A stretch of 64,000 nt of DNA from contig NZ_BAABWK010000001.1 in assembly GCF_040362765.1 (NCBI RefSeq), positions 1,279,501-1,343,500 on the forward strand, read 5' to 3'. The notes beneath the pieces are model-generated. The model did no database searches. It saw nothing but the letters and a program-made list of their open reading frames with translations, and was not told the origin of the DNA. Below are positions 1-11,428 of the stretch, in pieces; the stretch's first letter is position 1; every line of letters begins with the position of its first letter. Position numbers and translations under genes: made by a program. This stretch comes from Pyruvatibacter sp. HU-CL02332. Its GTDB lineage: Bacteria; Pseudomonadota; Alphaproteobacteria; CGMCC-115125.

Positions 1-705
1 GGCGGGTTCACCACCAGCGGCCCGTCCCAGAACCTCACCGCCGAACAAAAGGCCGCCCAGGACGAAATGGCCGAGTTCACAGCCGTTGTATTGGCCGACA
101 CCGAAGATGTATGGAACCCGCTGCTACCAGAAGCATTTGGTCAGGAGTATCGGGAACCCAAACTGGTGCTGTTCACCGGTGGCGTTGACTCCGGCTGCGG
201 CTTTGCAAGCTCTGCCGTTGGACCCTTTTACTGTCCGGCTGGCGAACGCATTTATCTGGACCTCGATTTTTTCAGCGAACTGCTCAACCGCTTCAATGTG
301 GAAGGGGACTTTGCCCCGGCCTACGTCATCGCCCATGAGGTCGGACACCACGTGCAGACGGTACTGGGCATCTCCGCTCAGGTGCGAGAAGCAAAAAGCG
401 AGGTCGGCAAGGTCGCCGGTAACAAACTCTCAGTAATGCAGGAGCTGCAGGCAGACTGCTTTGCAGGTGTGTGGGCCAACCGGGCAGATGGCATCAGCCA
501 GATACTTGAACCAGGAGACATTCAGGAAGCCATGAACGCCGCTGAAGCCATTGGCGACGACACACTCCAGCGCCAGGCTGGCCGCAACGTCGTGCCTGAT
601 AGCTTTACCCATGGCACATCGGCCCAACGACAACGCTGGTTCATGAAGGGCTACCAGACTGGTGACCCCCTGCAGTGCGACACCTATTCAGCCCGCACGC
701 TCTAA
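1..705 (+). CDS. YpfJ-type neutral zinc metallopeptidase (5' end cut by window)
   Basis: The reading frame is open from base 1, so the N-terminus lies outside the window. The visible part carries the zinc-protease signature HEVGHH (about bases 334-351) and, downstream, a conserved ELQADCFAG-type segment. In the YpfJ/Zn_peptidase family (PF04228) these hold the catalytic zinc and its third ligand. The N-terminal anchor or signal typical of the family would be in the missing part. Substrate is unknown for this family. The gene faces mdh, and the two share a bidirectional terminator hairpin. Family assignment is secure, exact role is not. Confidence 0.85.
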   Translation, partial: GGFTTSGPSQNLTAEQKAAQDEMAEFTAVVLADTEDVWNPLLPEAFGQEYREPKLVLFTGGVDSGCGFASSAVGPFYCPAGERIYLDLDFFSELLNRFNVEGDFAPAYVIAHEVGHHVQTVLGISAQVREAKSEVGKVAGNKLSVMQELQADCFAGVWANRADGISQILEPGDIQEAMNAAEAIGDDTLQRQAGRNVVPDSFTHGTSAQRQRWFMKGYQTGDPLQCDTYSARTL

Positions 706-731
706 GCAGACCGCCATCAGCCAGACACACA

Positions 732-763
732 AAAGGCGCGGATCCAGAAGGACCCGCGCCTTT
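732..763. terminator. Bidirectional rho-independent terminator
   Basis: A GC-rich inverted repeat (AAAGGCGCGG...CCGCGCCTTT, one internal mismatch) is flanked by A and T runs. It lies between the convergent peptidase and mdh genes and can serve both strands. Confidence 0.75.
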
Positions 764-787
764 CAGTCTATCTGGAAGCAGTCAGAC

Positions 788-2517
<1,730 letters not shown>

Positions 2518-3357
2518 ATGAACCAGACTGTGTATCAGCTGGATGCAGCACAAAAAGTGGAAGCAGCGCCAAAGCGCAGCCGTTTCCGCAAATTGGCTGC
2601 CCCGTTGGCGATCGTTGCCGGCACGCTGAGTTTGGGTGGCTGTGCTGCCCCTGTTATCGGCGCCATTACCGTAAGCCAGCTTTCAACAGCCGCCGGTATC
2701 GCCTCTTCCATCATGTCTGGCCGTGATCTGACAGAACATGTCGTCTCAGCCATTGTTGGTGAAGACTGCCGCTTCCTTGAAGCCATCCTGCGCGGACGCC
2801 CCATCTGCGTGCCTTATGGCTCACCGGAAGCAGATGATTCTTTCCAGGGCATCATCGTTGCCCTGCAGGACAACGACGAAGAGCAGCCTGACTTTGATCG
2901 CTCCGGGGAGTATCAGGTGGCTGGCCTCGACCCAACGGCCATTCAGCTTGGCTTTGCCCCCATCGTCCCGGACTACGATATGGCAACCGCCTCCCTTGAA
3001 GCTGTAGACCGTGACATCCGCGACAGTGACCGTGGCGATATGCGTCGCGTTTCCTTCGGCATGATGTCCGCGACCTATGGCGCAAGCCACTCCATGGACG
3101 ACCTGCTAGCCGCACAGCGCGCCGACGAAGCGCAGCCCTTCCTCAAGGGTGCCGCTATTGAAGGCCCTGATGTGATGACAGCTCCGGCCCCTGCACCACG
3201 CGTCATCATGGCGTCAGCGGCAGCACCAACCGTGATGCCCCAGCCTCTGGCTTCCAAACGCAGCGACGGGCGGACGATCGTGCCGCACCTGCCAGCCCAG
3301 AAAACGCGCATTCAGCAGATCATCGAACGCGCACACATGGCGCCGATCCCTGACTAG
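2518..3357 (+). CDS. Putative lipoprotein of unknown function
   Basis: A 279-residue protein. It has an unusually long charged N-region, then a hydrophobic stretch and a lipobox-like LGGC (Cys42), pointing to lipidation and envelope location. After this comes a conserved-looking segment with HVVSAIVGEDC and a second cysteine in RPICVPYG, then an acidic low-complexity middle and a Pro/Ala/Met-rich tail. I recognise the DC...C segment as recurring in alphaproteobacterial hypothetical lipoproteins but know no function. The ATG at 2518 follows a GGGGG ribosome site. A TTG five codons upstream (2503) is possible. It stands alone, followed by a strong terminator. Confidence 0.7.
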   Translation: MNQTVYQLDAAQKVEAAPKRSRFRKLAAPLAIVAGTLSLGGCAAPVIGAITVSQLSTAAGIASSIMSGRDLTEHVVSAIVGEDCRFLEAILRGRPICVPYGSPEADDSFQGIIVALQDNDEEQPDFDRSGEYQVAGLDPTAIQLGFAPIVPDYDMATASLEAVDRDIRDSDRGDMRRVSFGMMSATYGASHSMDDLLAAQRADEAQPFLKGAAIEGPDVMTAPAPAPRVIMASAAAPTVMPQPLASKRSDGRTIVPHLPAQKTRIQQIIERAHMAPIPD

Positions 3358-3380
3358 GGCAAATCAACCCAAGACACACA

Positions 3381-3412
3381 AAAGGCCGCAACAGATGTTG
3401 CGGCCTTTTTTG
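3381..3412. terminator. Strong bidirectional terminator
   Basis: A near-perfect 13-bp stem (AAAGGCCGCAACA/TGTTGCGGCCTTT) is followed by a T run on the + strand, with an A run on the other side. It separates the lipoprotein gene from the convergent zapE gene. Confidence 0.88.
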
Positions 3413-3432
3413 TTGCGCAGAGACGCCGTGCG

Positions 3433-4560
3433 TCAGACAGCATGCCCGGCGGACATATACGCCTCACTTTGCATCTCAAACAGCCGCGACGCTGTACGCT
3501 CAAATTCAAACGAGCCATCGCCTGCCGGGTAGAGATCATCGGGGATAGCCTGCGCTGAACACACGAGCTTCGTCTTGTTCTCATACAGTGCATCAATCAG
3601 CGTCACGAAACGTTTGGCTTCGTTGCGTGATTCAGGGCCCATCTGCGGGATTTCATCTACCAGCAACGTGTGAAAGCTGCGTGCGATCTTGAGATAGTCT
3701 GCGGCACCCAAAGGCTGGCGGCACAGGTCATCAAAATGAAACCGCGCAATTCCCATGGCGGCACGCGGCACCAGCACCTTGCGGCCTTTGACCTCGACCG
3801 AGCAGGGCGCGGGTTTGACGCCGGTCGTCAGGCGGCTCCACGCATCCTCCATGGCCTGAGACGCCACGCCATTGAGCGGCGCGTGATAGACGGGCGCACC
3901 GGCCAGATGCTTCAGGCGATAGTCGGCTGCCGCAACAAGTTCCATCACGTCCATCTGCTGCCGCAGCAGATCAATGAACGGCACAAACAGCTGCCGGTTG
4001 AGACCATTCTCGTAAAGCGTACCCGGGTCCCGGTTGGACGTCGCAACCACCACAAGCCCGCGCTCGAACAAAGCCGTGAAGAGACGGCCAAGGATCATGG
4101 CGTCCGTGATGTCGGTGACCTGAAACTCGTCAAAGCATAGAAGCGTCGTCTGCTTCATGATGGCATCAACCACCGACGGGATGGGATCTCCGCCCGCGCT
4201 CTTGGAAACCTTGCCCTGCTTCTCGCGCTGTCGCCATTCATGGACGCGCCCATGCACGTCCTGCATGAAGTCGTGAAAGTGAATGCGCTGCTTCTGTTTC
4301 ACCGGAGCATGGGCAAAGAACAAATCCATCAACATGGATTTCCCGCGCCCCACACCACCAAAGATGTAAAGGCCACGTGGCGCCTCAACCGCACCGCCCA
4401 GCCCGAACAGGCCACGCTTCTGACCGGGCTGATAGCCCTTGAGCGCGTCATGCAGCATCTGCAGTTGATCCGCGGCAGCTTCCTGCGCCGGGTCATGCTC
4501 GATCGCGCCTGAGGCGACCAACGCACGATAGGCATCAATGGTGGTTGAAGGTTTAGCCAT
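3433..4560 (-). CDS. zapE: Cell division protein ZapE (AFG1-like P-loop ATPase)
   Basis: The 375-residue protein has the AFG1/ZapE layout: a Walker A loop GGVGRGKS (about 68-75), a Walker B CFDEFQVTD (about 141-149), a sensor-like ATSNRDP, and the C-terminal SRNEAKRFVTLIDALYE segment of the family. In E. coli ZapE associates with the Z-ring and is needed under stress; mitochondrial AFG1 acts in respiratory-complex quality control. The length fits a full protein. It may be the last gene of a same-strand run nat-crotonase-zapE, with a 77-base gap before it. Confidence 0.93.
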   Translation of the reverse strand: MAKPSTTIDAYRALVASGAIEHDPAQEAAADQLQMLHDALKGYQPGQKRGLFGLGGAVEAPRGLYIFGGVGRGKSMLMDLFFAHAPVKQKQRIHFHDFMQDVHGRVHEWRQREKQGKVSKSAGGDPIPSVVDAIMKQTTLLCFDEFQVTDITDAMILGRLFTALFERGLVVVATSNRDPGTLYENGLNRQLFVPFIDLLRQQMDVMELVAAADYRLKHLAGAPVYHAPLNGVASQAMEDAWSRLTTGVKPAPCSVEVKGRKVLVPRAAMGIARFHFDDLCRQPLGAADYLKIARSFHTLLVDEIPQMGPESRNEAKRFVTLIDALYENKTKLVCSAQAIPDDLYPAGDGSFEFERTASRLFEMQSEAYMSAGHAV

Positions 4561-4637
4561 AGGAGGCGATTAGCGGCTTTGAGCGGCAGCGGCAAGTCAC
4601 TGTGTTTGACATTGAGTTTGAAGGTCCAGTGGCAAAG

Positions 4638-5465
4638 CTACTTGTTCGGCCATTTCCAGTCAGCTTTGCGCTTGCCCATCCAGGCGCGCACGGCTTCCTT
4701 GTAGTCAGGTTCAGCCACCATTTCGTCCAGCAGCCTGTCGGCCTCTGCAACCGCCGATCCGACATCACGATGCTGGTCCACGTAGATTTGCCGTTTCGTT
4801 GCAGCCAGCGAGTGCGGCGCGACGCCATCCGCCAGCTTGCGGGCATAGGCCGTGACGTCGGCCATCAGGTCTTCGCGCGCCACAAGCTGGTTGATAAGCC
4901 CCATATCGTAGGCCTCGTCCGTGAGAAACACCCGGCTGGACATCAACAGGTCATTGGCCCGGGCAAGACCGACAATACGCGGCAGCAGCCAGGACAGGCC
5001 GTACTCCGCAGGCATGTTGAAGCGTCCATGCGCTGTGGTCAGCTTGGCACCAGGCACGGCAAACCGGATATCCGCAAAACAGGCAAGCACGAGGCCCACA
5101 CCTGCAGCCGCCCCGTTCATCGCGGCAATCACCGGTTTGGTGAGACCAAAGTGATAGGCAAAGTTCTGATCAAATTCAGGGCGCACACCAAATCCCGGCT
5201 TGGAAATGTCATCCTTTGTACCGGAGTCGTACCCGCCCTTCGATGCATGGCCTTCCAGCGCCTGCATGTCGGCCCCGGCGCAAAAGGCCCGCCCCTCACC
5301 AGTGACGATGATCACCCGCACTGACGCATCAGCTTCCGCCTGCTCCAGCGAGTAGCGGTACTCTGTATGCATTCGTCCGGTCCATGCGTTCATGCGGTCC
5401 GGTCGATAGAGGGTGATTGTCGCGATGCCGTCGGCAACGTCGTAGCGCGTTGATTTGAGTTCCAT
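4638..5465 (-). CDS. Enoyl-CoA hydratase/isomerase family protein
   Basis: A 275-residue crotonase-fold protein. The oxyanion-hole segment is GRAFCAGADMQALEG, and the second one is MNGAAAGVGLVLACFADIRFA. The usual glutamate region is represented by AEYGLSWLLPRIVG. It would act on an acyl-CoA thioester in the cytoplasm; the substrate cannot be read from sequence. The start at 5465 follows TGAGGGC, and upstream in-frame codons give an atypical N-terminus. It starts 4 bases after the stop of the arylamine acetyltransferase gene, so the two are probably co-transcribed. Confidence 0.85.
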   Translation of the reverse strand: MELKSTRYDVADGIATITLYRPDRMNAWTGRMHTEYRYSLEQAEADASVRVIIVTGEGRAFCAGADMQALEGHASKGGYDSGTKDDISKPGFGVRPEFDQNFAYHFGLTKPVIAAMNGAAAGVGLVLACFADIRFAVPGAKLTTAHGRFNMPAEYGLSWLLPRIVGLARANDLLMSSRVFLTDEAYDMGLINQLVAREDLMADVTAYARKLADGVAPHSLAATKRQIYVDQHRDVGSAVAEADRLLDEMVAEPDYKEAVRAWMGKRKADWKWPNK

Positions 5466-5469
5466 GCCC

Positions 5470-6315
5470 TCAGTTTGCACTGAGAGAGCGCCACCCGTCG
5501 AGATGGGGCGCAAGAATGGTCTTTCGCTCATCAGCTGATAAATGCAGATCAAAGTGGTCCGCGAGTGCCATCGCAATCTCGTCGACGGTGTGAAGCTTGG
5601 TAACCTCAGCAACGCCATCGCGCCCGCGGATCGTCAGGTCCGTATTGAACAGCGTGATGCGCCTGTCGGCTTCAGGCCGGGCTGCAATCAGAAACTGCAC
5701 GAATATAGACTGCGGATGCGTGGCTGTGTACCAGTTCGACAGTTCGTAATCTGCCGCCGACTGCGCCTCCAACGAGAATTGATAGACCGGCGCCCATTGG
5801 TCACCCAGCATCACCTGCAACTCATAGGTATCCACCGCACCTTCAACCGACAAAAGCCTGCGCGGTTCGTGTGGCGTCTCCAGCTCCACATCCGTCTTGA
5901 AGGGAATGGGCCCGGTCATGGTGATGCCGCCAAAACCAGCATCCGCCAGATAGGGCCCTTCCGGCAGGGCGATGTGGAGCAACATATGCGTGCGGCCCGT
6001 CGCGACATCGTTTGGTGTCTTCCAGCGCACACGGCCCATGAGGCGGGTCACGTCAAAGCCAAGCGCATCAAGCGCTGACGCCAGAAGCGCGTTTACCTCA
6101 AAGCAATATCCACCACGGCCTTCGTCAACAATCTTGGTCTGCAGCGACGCAATGTCGAGTGTCGGCGGTGACTTGGCCAGCACTGTCAGATTTTCGAAGG
6201 GGACTTTGAGCGCCTGTGCATAGTGGACGGCCTTGAGCACATCCAGCGTCGGCTCGCGGACACCCGTGTACCCGATATGGCCAAGATAGGCATCAAGATC
6301 AAAGTCAGCAGACAT
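5470..6315 (-). CDS. nat: Arylamine N-acetyltransferase
   Basis: Transfers an acetyl group from acetyl-CoA to arylamines, hydrazines or related acceptors. The 281-residue protein shows the complete Cys-His-Asp triad at family positions: Cys71 in RGGYCFE, His110 in GRTHMLL, Asp125 in LADAGFGG. The ATG at 6315 has an AAAGGTG ribosome site; the open frame extends further upstream without one. It runs directly into the crotonase gene. In bacteria the physiological substrate is usually unknown and may be a CoA-linked metabolite rather than a xenobiotic; the crotonase neighbour would suit that, but this is inference. Confidence 0.93.
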   Translation of the reverse strand: MSADFDLDAYLGHIGYTGVREPTLDVLKAVHYAQALKVPFENLTVLAKSPPTLDIASLQTKIVDEGRGGYCFEVNALLASALDALGFDVTRLMGRVRWKTPNDVATGRTHMLLHIALPEGPYLADAGFGGITMTGPIPFKTDVELETPHEPRRLLSVEGAVDTYELQVMLGDQWAPVYQFSLEAQSAADYELSNWYTATHPQSIFVQFLIAARPEADRRITLFNTDLTIRGRDGVAEVTKLHTVDEIAMALADHFDLHLSADERKTILAPHLDGWRSLSAN

Positions 6316-6355
6316 GGTGCACCTTTCAATGATTTCAGTAGGCACAAAGACAAAC

Positions 6356-6377
6356 GGCCCTGTCCGGGGACAGAGCC
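6356..6377 (-). terminator. Probable terminator downstream of mmsA
   Basis: On the minus strand GGCTCTGTCC and GGACAGGGCC form a stem with one mismatch and a short CC loop, followed by a moderately T-rich tract. It lies between the mmsA stop and the nat start. Confidence 0.5.
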
Positions 6378-6415
6378 ATTTGCTCAAAACCTGTATAGCC
6401 AATCAGAGAATGGGC

Positions 6416-7912
<1,497 letters not shown>

Positions 7913-8051
7913 TGCACTGACGAAGGGGGTATGCCCCACGCCTCCCTGACTGTGACCCCGTTACCGGTGAGTTGTTGAAAGTCACTTAGCGCCATCACGC
8001 CCCTGCCTGCAAGCCGGAGCACATCCAACGCACGGCACTCCGCACCAGCTG

Positions 8052-8717
8052 CTAGCGCTGCTTGTACATCCAGGCAAAGAAACCCACGGCTGACGCTGCG
8101 GCAATCAACTGGGCCGCAATGAAGGGTCCCACATCGTCAGGTCTGATACCCGCAAATGTATCAGTAAAGGCACGGGCAATGGTCACCGCGGGATTGGCAA
8201 ACGACGTGGAGGATGTCCACCAGTAGCCAGCGGTGATCACAAGCCCGACCGCGTAGGGAATGGCCTCCGGGCGGGTCTTGAGCAAAGCAAGGATGGAAGC
8301 CAGCAGGGCAAAGGTGGCCAGAAACTCTCCGAGCCATTGGGGTGGTCCTGCCCGCACATGGGTCGACGCCTGAATGATGTCGAGCTCAAACATGGCATGG
8401 GCAAGGCCTGTCCCAACCAGCCCGCCTGCGACCTGCACAACAACGTAGGCCAGCGCCGCCGCCAGCGTGATGTCGCGCTTGAGCCAGAAGGCAAAAGTGA
8501 CCGCCGGGTTGAAATGCGCGCCGGACAAGGGCCCGAAGACCATGATGAGAACCACCAGAATGGCGCCCGTGGCGATCGTGTTGCCCAACAAGGCAACCGC
8601 GTCATTTCCAGATGCCAGCGCGACACCCATGATGCCCGAGCCGACAACCGTACCCACAAGGATGGCGGTGCCCACAGCTTCTGCCGCGAGGCGACGCGTC
8701 AACGTGAAATCAGACAT
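8052..8717 (-). CDS. aqpS: AqpS-like aquaporin/aquaglyceroporin of an arsenic operon
   Basis: A 221-residue major intrinsic protein with six hydrophobic segments and both pore motifs, HFNPAVT (NPA 70-72) and FANPAVTIAR (NPA 175-177, followed by the filter arginine at 182). In Sinorhizobium meliloti AqpS lets arsenite made by ArsC leave the cell down its gradient, replacing an active pump. Here it is the last gene of arsR-arsI-arsC-aqpS, six bases after arsC. No ArsB, Acr3 or ArsA gene is near, so this channel is the only obvious arsenite exit in the cluster. Channel identity is clear; the arsenite role rests on context. Confidence 0.88.
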   Translation of the reverse strand: MSDFTLTRRLAAEAVGTAILVGTVVGSGIMGVALASGNDAVALLGNTIATGAILVVLIMVFGPLSGAHFNPAVTFAFWLKRDITLAAALAYVVVQVAGGLVGTGLAHAMFELDIIQASTHVRAGPPQWLGEFLATFALLASILALLKTRPEAIPYAVGLVITAGYWWTSSTSFANPAVTIARAFTDTFAGIRPDDVGPFIAAQLIAAASAVGFFAWMYKQR

Positions 8718-8723
8718 GGAGCG

Positions 8724-9230
8724 TCAGCCCGCCTCAGACATATCGCGACCGATGTCATCGAGTCGTTTCTGCAAGGTGAGCTTGTCCAAAGAGGCCAGCG
8801 GAAGGCTGACAAAAATCTCAAGACGGCGTTCGATCTGCCCATAGACCTCGGCAAACTTCTGCGCGATCTCAGCTTCACTGCCTGTGGCTGCTGCCGGGTC
8901 CTCAAACCCCCAATGGGCCGTCATAGGCTGCCCCGGCCAAATGGGACAGACCTCACCAGCGGCGTCGTCACACAGGGTGAAAACAAAATCCAGTTTCGGC
9001 GCACCGTCCGCAGCAAACTCGTCCCAATTCTTGGACCGTAGCTCGCCGGTCGGGTAGTTCAGTTTCTGCAGGAGTGCCGTTGCCCCGGGATTGATCACCC
9101 CCTTGGGGTGGCTGCCGGCACTGTAGGCCCTGAACCTCGGTTTTCCCGCACGGTTGAGAATGCTCTCGGCCATGACGCTGCGGGCCGAGTTGCCGGTGCA
9201 CAAGAACAGAACGTTGTAGGTTTCAGTCAT
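8724..9230 (-). CDS. arsC: Arsenate reductase, low-molecular-weight phosphatase type
   Basis: Reduces arsenate to arsenite in the cytoplasm. The 168-residue protein has the LMW-PTP loop CTGNSAR (Cys11 to Arg17) near the N-terminus and further cysteines at about 87 and 95 (TLCDDAAGEVC), as in thioredoxin-coupled ArsC enzymes. The C-terminal 40 residues are a helical extension. The ATG at 9230 is preceded by GGGAAAG; a TTG at 9257 in the same frame is less likely. It sits between arsI and aqpS with short gaps, so it should be induced with them through ArsR. Confidence 0.92.
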   Translation of the reverse strand: MTETYNVLFLCTGNSARSVMAESILNRAGKPRFRAYSAGSHPKGVINPGATALLQKLNYPTGELRSKNWDEFAADGAPKLDFVFTLCDDAAGEVCPIWPGQPMTAHWGFEDPAAATGSEAEIAQKFAEVYGQIERRLEIFVSLPLASLDKLTLQKRLDDIGRDMSEAG

Positions 9231-9264
9231 TCGTCTTTCCCGATGGTCTTTCGACAATCACCCC

Positions 9265-9777
9265 TCAGCAGCAACAGCTACCCTTGTCGGCAATGGGTGC
9301 AGGTATGTAAGTCTCAACAGGAGCTTCATCGCCTGACACTGATGCCTCACTTTTTTCACCTTCAGATGACGTGCTGATGACATCTTGCTCCGTAATCGGA
9401 CCATTCCCGAAGGTGTCGATGATTTCGCTGGTGAGAAATGCCTCCCAGCCCAGCCCCGCCGGATCGGTGACCCAACTCTTCTCAGACTTGGCGAAGCAAC
9501 ACTCCGTCTTGCCTTCTTCGCGCACATCATCAGATGCCGCCTCGAAGCGCTCATAGAGGGAGTGAAGACCGGCTTCGTCTTCCGTCTGGATACCCAGATG
9601 ATCGACGCCATTTGCCGCCGCACCTTCATTGGCAACGAAGTTCACCCGCGGATCATCAAGCATCCATTTGGCGTAACCCGGCCGCTCAACGCTGGGATCG
9701 GCACCAAACATGGCCGCATAGAATGTCTTGGCTTCTTCGATGTCGGGAACGGTCACAGATACATGCAAACGGTTCAT
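9265..9777 (-). CDS. arsI: ArsI/CadI-family dioxygenase (C-As lyase)
   Basis: A 170-residue VOC-fold protein. Metal ligands expected for ArsI are present: His5, His60 and Glu112. The vicinal cysteine pair that holds trivalent organoarsenicals is at Cys93-Cys94 (TECCFAKSEKSW). The chain ends in three cysteines (168-170), as in the cysteine-ended tails of the family. ArsI cleaves the carbon-arsenic bond of methylarsonite, giving arsenite; CadI homologues are metal-induced proteins of uncertain function. The ATG at 9777 has a good AAGGAGAC site. Between arsR and arsC, ArsI would feed arsenite to AqpS. Confidence 0.88.
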   Translation of the reverse strand: MNRLHVSVTVPDIEEAKTFYAAMFGADPSVERPGYAKWMLDDPRVNFVANEGAAANGVDHLGIQTEDEAGLHSLYERFEAASDDVREEGKTECCFAKSEKSWVTDPAGLGWEAFLTSEIIDTFGNGPITEQDVISTSSEGEKSEASVSGDEAPVETYIPAPIADKGSCCC

Positions 9778-9821
9778 CGCGTTGTCTCCTTCAGACGGTC
9801 GGGCAGGTGAATGGGAATTGG

Positions 9822-10169
9822 TCAGGCAGATTCTGTTTCCAGGTTCGACGTACTGACGCAGACGCCACAGCGCCCCTCGCAGCAATCCTCCAGCAGGAAG
9901 TTCGCAATCGCCGCGACCTTTTCAAACTGAACCCGGTAGATGATGGAGCGTCCGTCCTTGCGGCTCACCAGAAGCCCCGCCCGCGCCAGTTCCTTGAGAT
10001 GAAAGGACAGCGTGGCCGGTGCGACCCCCATGCGGGACGCAATCTCGCCCGCAGGAAGACCGCCCTTGGCAGGATCAGGATCATGCGCCTTCACCAGCAA
10101 CCGAAACACGTCCAGACGTGTGTCCTGGGAAAGGGCGGCAAAGACTTCTACTGCGTCAATCGTTTTCAT
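9822..10169 (-). CDS. arsR: ArsR-family arsenic-responsive repressor
   Basis: A 115-residue winged-helix repressor with a helix-turn-helix around residues 40-66 (GEIASRMGVAPATLSFHLKEL). The arsenite site appears to be C-terminal: DCCEGRCGVC (Cys96, 97, 101, 104), resembling the C-terminal Cys-Cys...Cys arrangement of Acidithiobacillus ArsR rather than the CVC in the DNA-binding helix of plasmid R773 ArsR. It is the first gene of the operon and overlaps or abuts its own AT-rich operator, so autoregulation is expected. The ATG at 10169 was chosen over upstream in-frame codons that would fall inside the operator. Confidence 0.93.
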   Translation of the reverse strand: MKTIDAVEVFAALSQDTRLDVFRLLVKAHDPDPAKGGLPAGEIASRMGVAPATLSFHLKELARAGLLVSRKDGRSIIYRVQFEKVAAIANFLLEDCCEGRCGVCVSTSNLETESA

Positions 10170-10202
10170 ATTTCGAATATGGTTGAAATATCGAATATTG
10201 CA
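10168..10202 (-). promoter_or_regulatory. ArsR operator/promoter of the ars operon
   Basis: A strikingly AT-rich patch in GC-rich surroundings carries two imperfect palindromes built on TTCGAA/TCGAAT: ATATTTCGAATAT (about 10168-10180) and AATATCGAATATT (about 10187-10199). These resemble known ArsR sites (ATA...TTCGATAT). The first touches the arsR start codon, so repressor bound there would block transcription start or early elongation. Confidence 0.65.
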
Positions 10203-10243
10203 AGCCAAAAAGTGACCACGCCTGTCCAAAGGCAGAAATTTGG

Positions 10244-10606
10244 TTACTCAGGCTGAAGAATTTCGATGCGGTTGCCGAAGGGGTCAGCGACGAAAAAGCG
10301 GCTGAAGCCTTCAAGGGCATTGTCGTCTTTGACATCGACGCCACCGGCGATCATCCGGTCACGAATGGTGGTGAGATCAGACACCTGAAAGGCAGGGTGA
10401 GCTTTTTTGGCGGGGCGGAACTCGGCTTCGACGCCCAGATGCACGCGGATGTCACCGCTTTCAAACCAGCAGCCACCGCGCTTTGCCAGCTCTGCGGGCT
10501 TGGGAACTTCAGGCAGGCCCAGAAGCTCGTCGTAAAACCGCCGCGCTGCATCTTCCTCGCCCTTTGGCATGGCCAGTTGAACGTGATGCAGCGCGGTGAT
10601 TGTCAT
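10244..10606 (-). CDS. VOC (glyoxalase/bleomycin resistance) family protein
   Basis: A 120-residue single-domain vicinal-oxygen-chelate protein: HHVQLAMPKG at the start (first metal His), RVHLGVE, and FVADPFGNRIEILQ at the end with the usual metal Glu. These folds cover glyoxalases, dioxygenases and resistance proteins, so the reaction cannot be assigned. It begins 18 bases after the sdhB stop on the same strand and may be co-transcribed with sdhCDAB, or simply be an unrelated gene upstream of the ars operon. Confidence 0.8.
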   Translation of the reverse strand: MTITALHHVQLAMPKGEEDAARRFYDELLGLPEVPKPAELAKRGGCWFESGDIRVHLGVEAEFRPAKKAHPAFQVSDLTTIRDRMIAGGVDVKDDNALEGFSRFFVADPFGNRIEILQPE

Positions 10607-10624
10607 GTTGGTTTCTCTCAGCAG

Positions 10625-11407
10625 TTAAACCTGCCGCTCCACCATCATCTTCTTGATTTCCGCAATGGCCTTTGCCGGGGATAGACCCTTCGGGCAGGCC
10701 TTGGCGCAGTTCATGATGGTGTGGCAGCGATAGAGCCGGAACGGATCTTCCAGATTGTCCAGACGCTCACCCTTGGCTTCGTCGCGGCTGTCGGCCAGCC
10801 AGCGATAGGCCTGCAGCAAGGCCGCCGGACCAAGATACCGGTCCTGGTTCCACCAGTAGCTGGGGCACGCCGTCGAGCAACACGCGCACAGGATGCACTC
10901 ATAAAGACCATCCAGCTTGGCGCGGTCTTCGTGGCTCTGCTTCCATTCCTTTTCAGGGGCGGGCGTATCCGTCTTGAGATAGGGCTCAATGGAAGCGTGC
11001 TGCGCATAGAAGTTGGTGAGATCAGGCACCAGATCCTTCACCACCTGCATCTGCGGCAGGGGATAGATCGCCACAGCGCCCTTCACGTCATCAATGGCCT
11101 TGGTGCAGGCCAGCGTGTTGGTGCCGTCAATGTTCATGGCGCAGGACCCGCAGATACCTTCACGGCAGGAGCGCCGGAACGTCAGCGTTGAGTCCATCTC
11201 GTTTTTGATCTTGATGAGCGCGTCAAGCACCATCGGGCCACAGGTGGACATATCCACCTTGTAGGTATCGACCCGTGGGTTCTCGTCGTCATCCGGCGAC
11301 CAGCGATACACCTTGAAGGTTTTGACCTTCTTGGCATCCTTGGGCGCTGCATAGGTCTTACCCTTGCCATTGACCTTCGAATTACGCGGCAGCGTCAGTT
11401 CGACCAT
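10625..11407 (-). CDS. sdhB: Succinate dehydrogenase iron-sulfur subunit
   Basis: Passes electrons from the flavin subunit to ubiquinone in respiratory complex II. The 260-residue protein has the three cysteine clusters in order: a [2Fe-2S] group (CREGICGSC, with a further Cys downstream), a [4Fe-4S] group ([12 protein letters not shown]), and the last set for the [3Fe-4S] centre ([15 protein letters not shown]). Full length for the family. It is the last gene of sdhC-sdhD-sdhA-sdhB. Confidence 0.97.
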   Translation of the reverse strand: MVELTLPRNSKVNGKGKTYAAPKDAKKVKTFKVYRWSPDDDENPRVDTYKVDMSTCGPMVLDALIKIKNEMDSTLTFRRSCREGICGSCAMNIDGTNTLACTKAIDDVKGAVAIYPLPQMQVVKDLVPDLTNFYAQHASIEPYLKTDTPAPEKEWKQSHEDRAKLDGLYECILCACCSTACPSYWWNQDRYLGPAALLQAYRWLADSRDEAKGERLDNLEDPFRLYRCHTIMNCAKACPKGLSPAKAIAEIKKMMVERQV

Positions 11408-11428
11408 GGTTCTAAGTCCTCTTTACGC

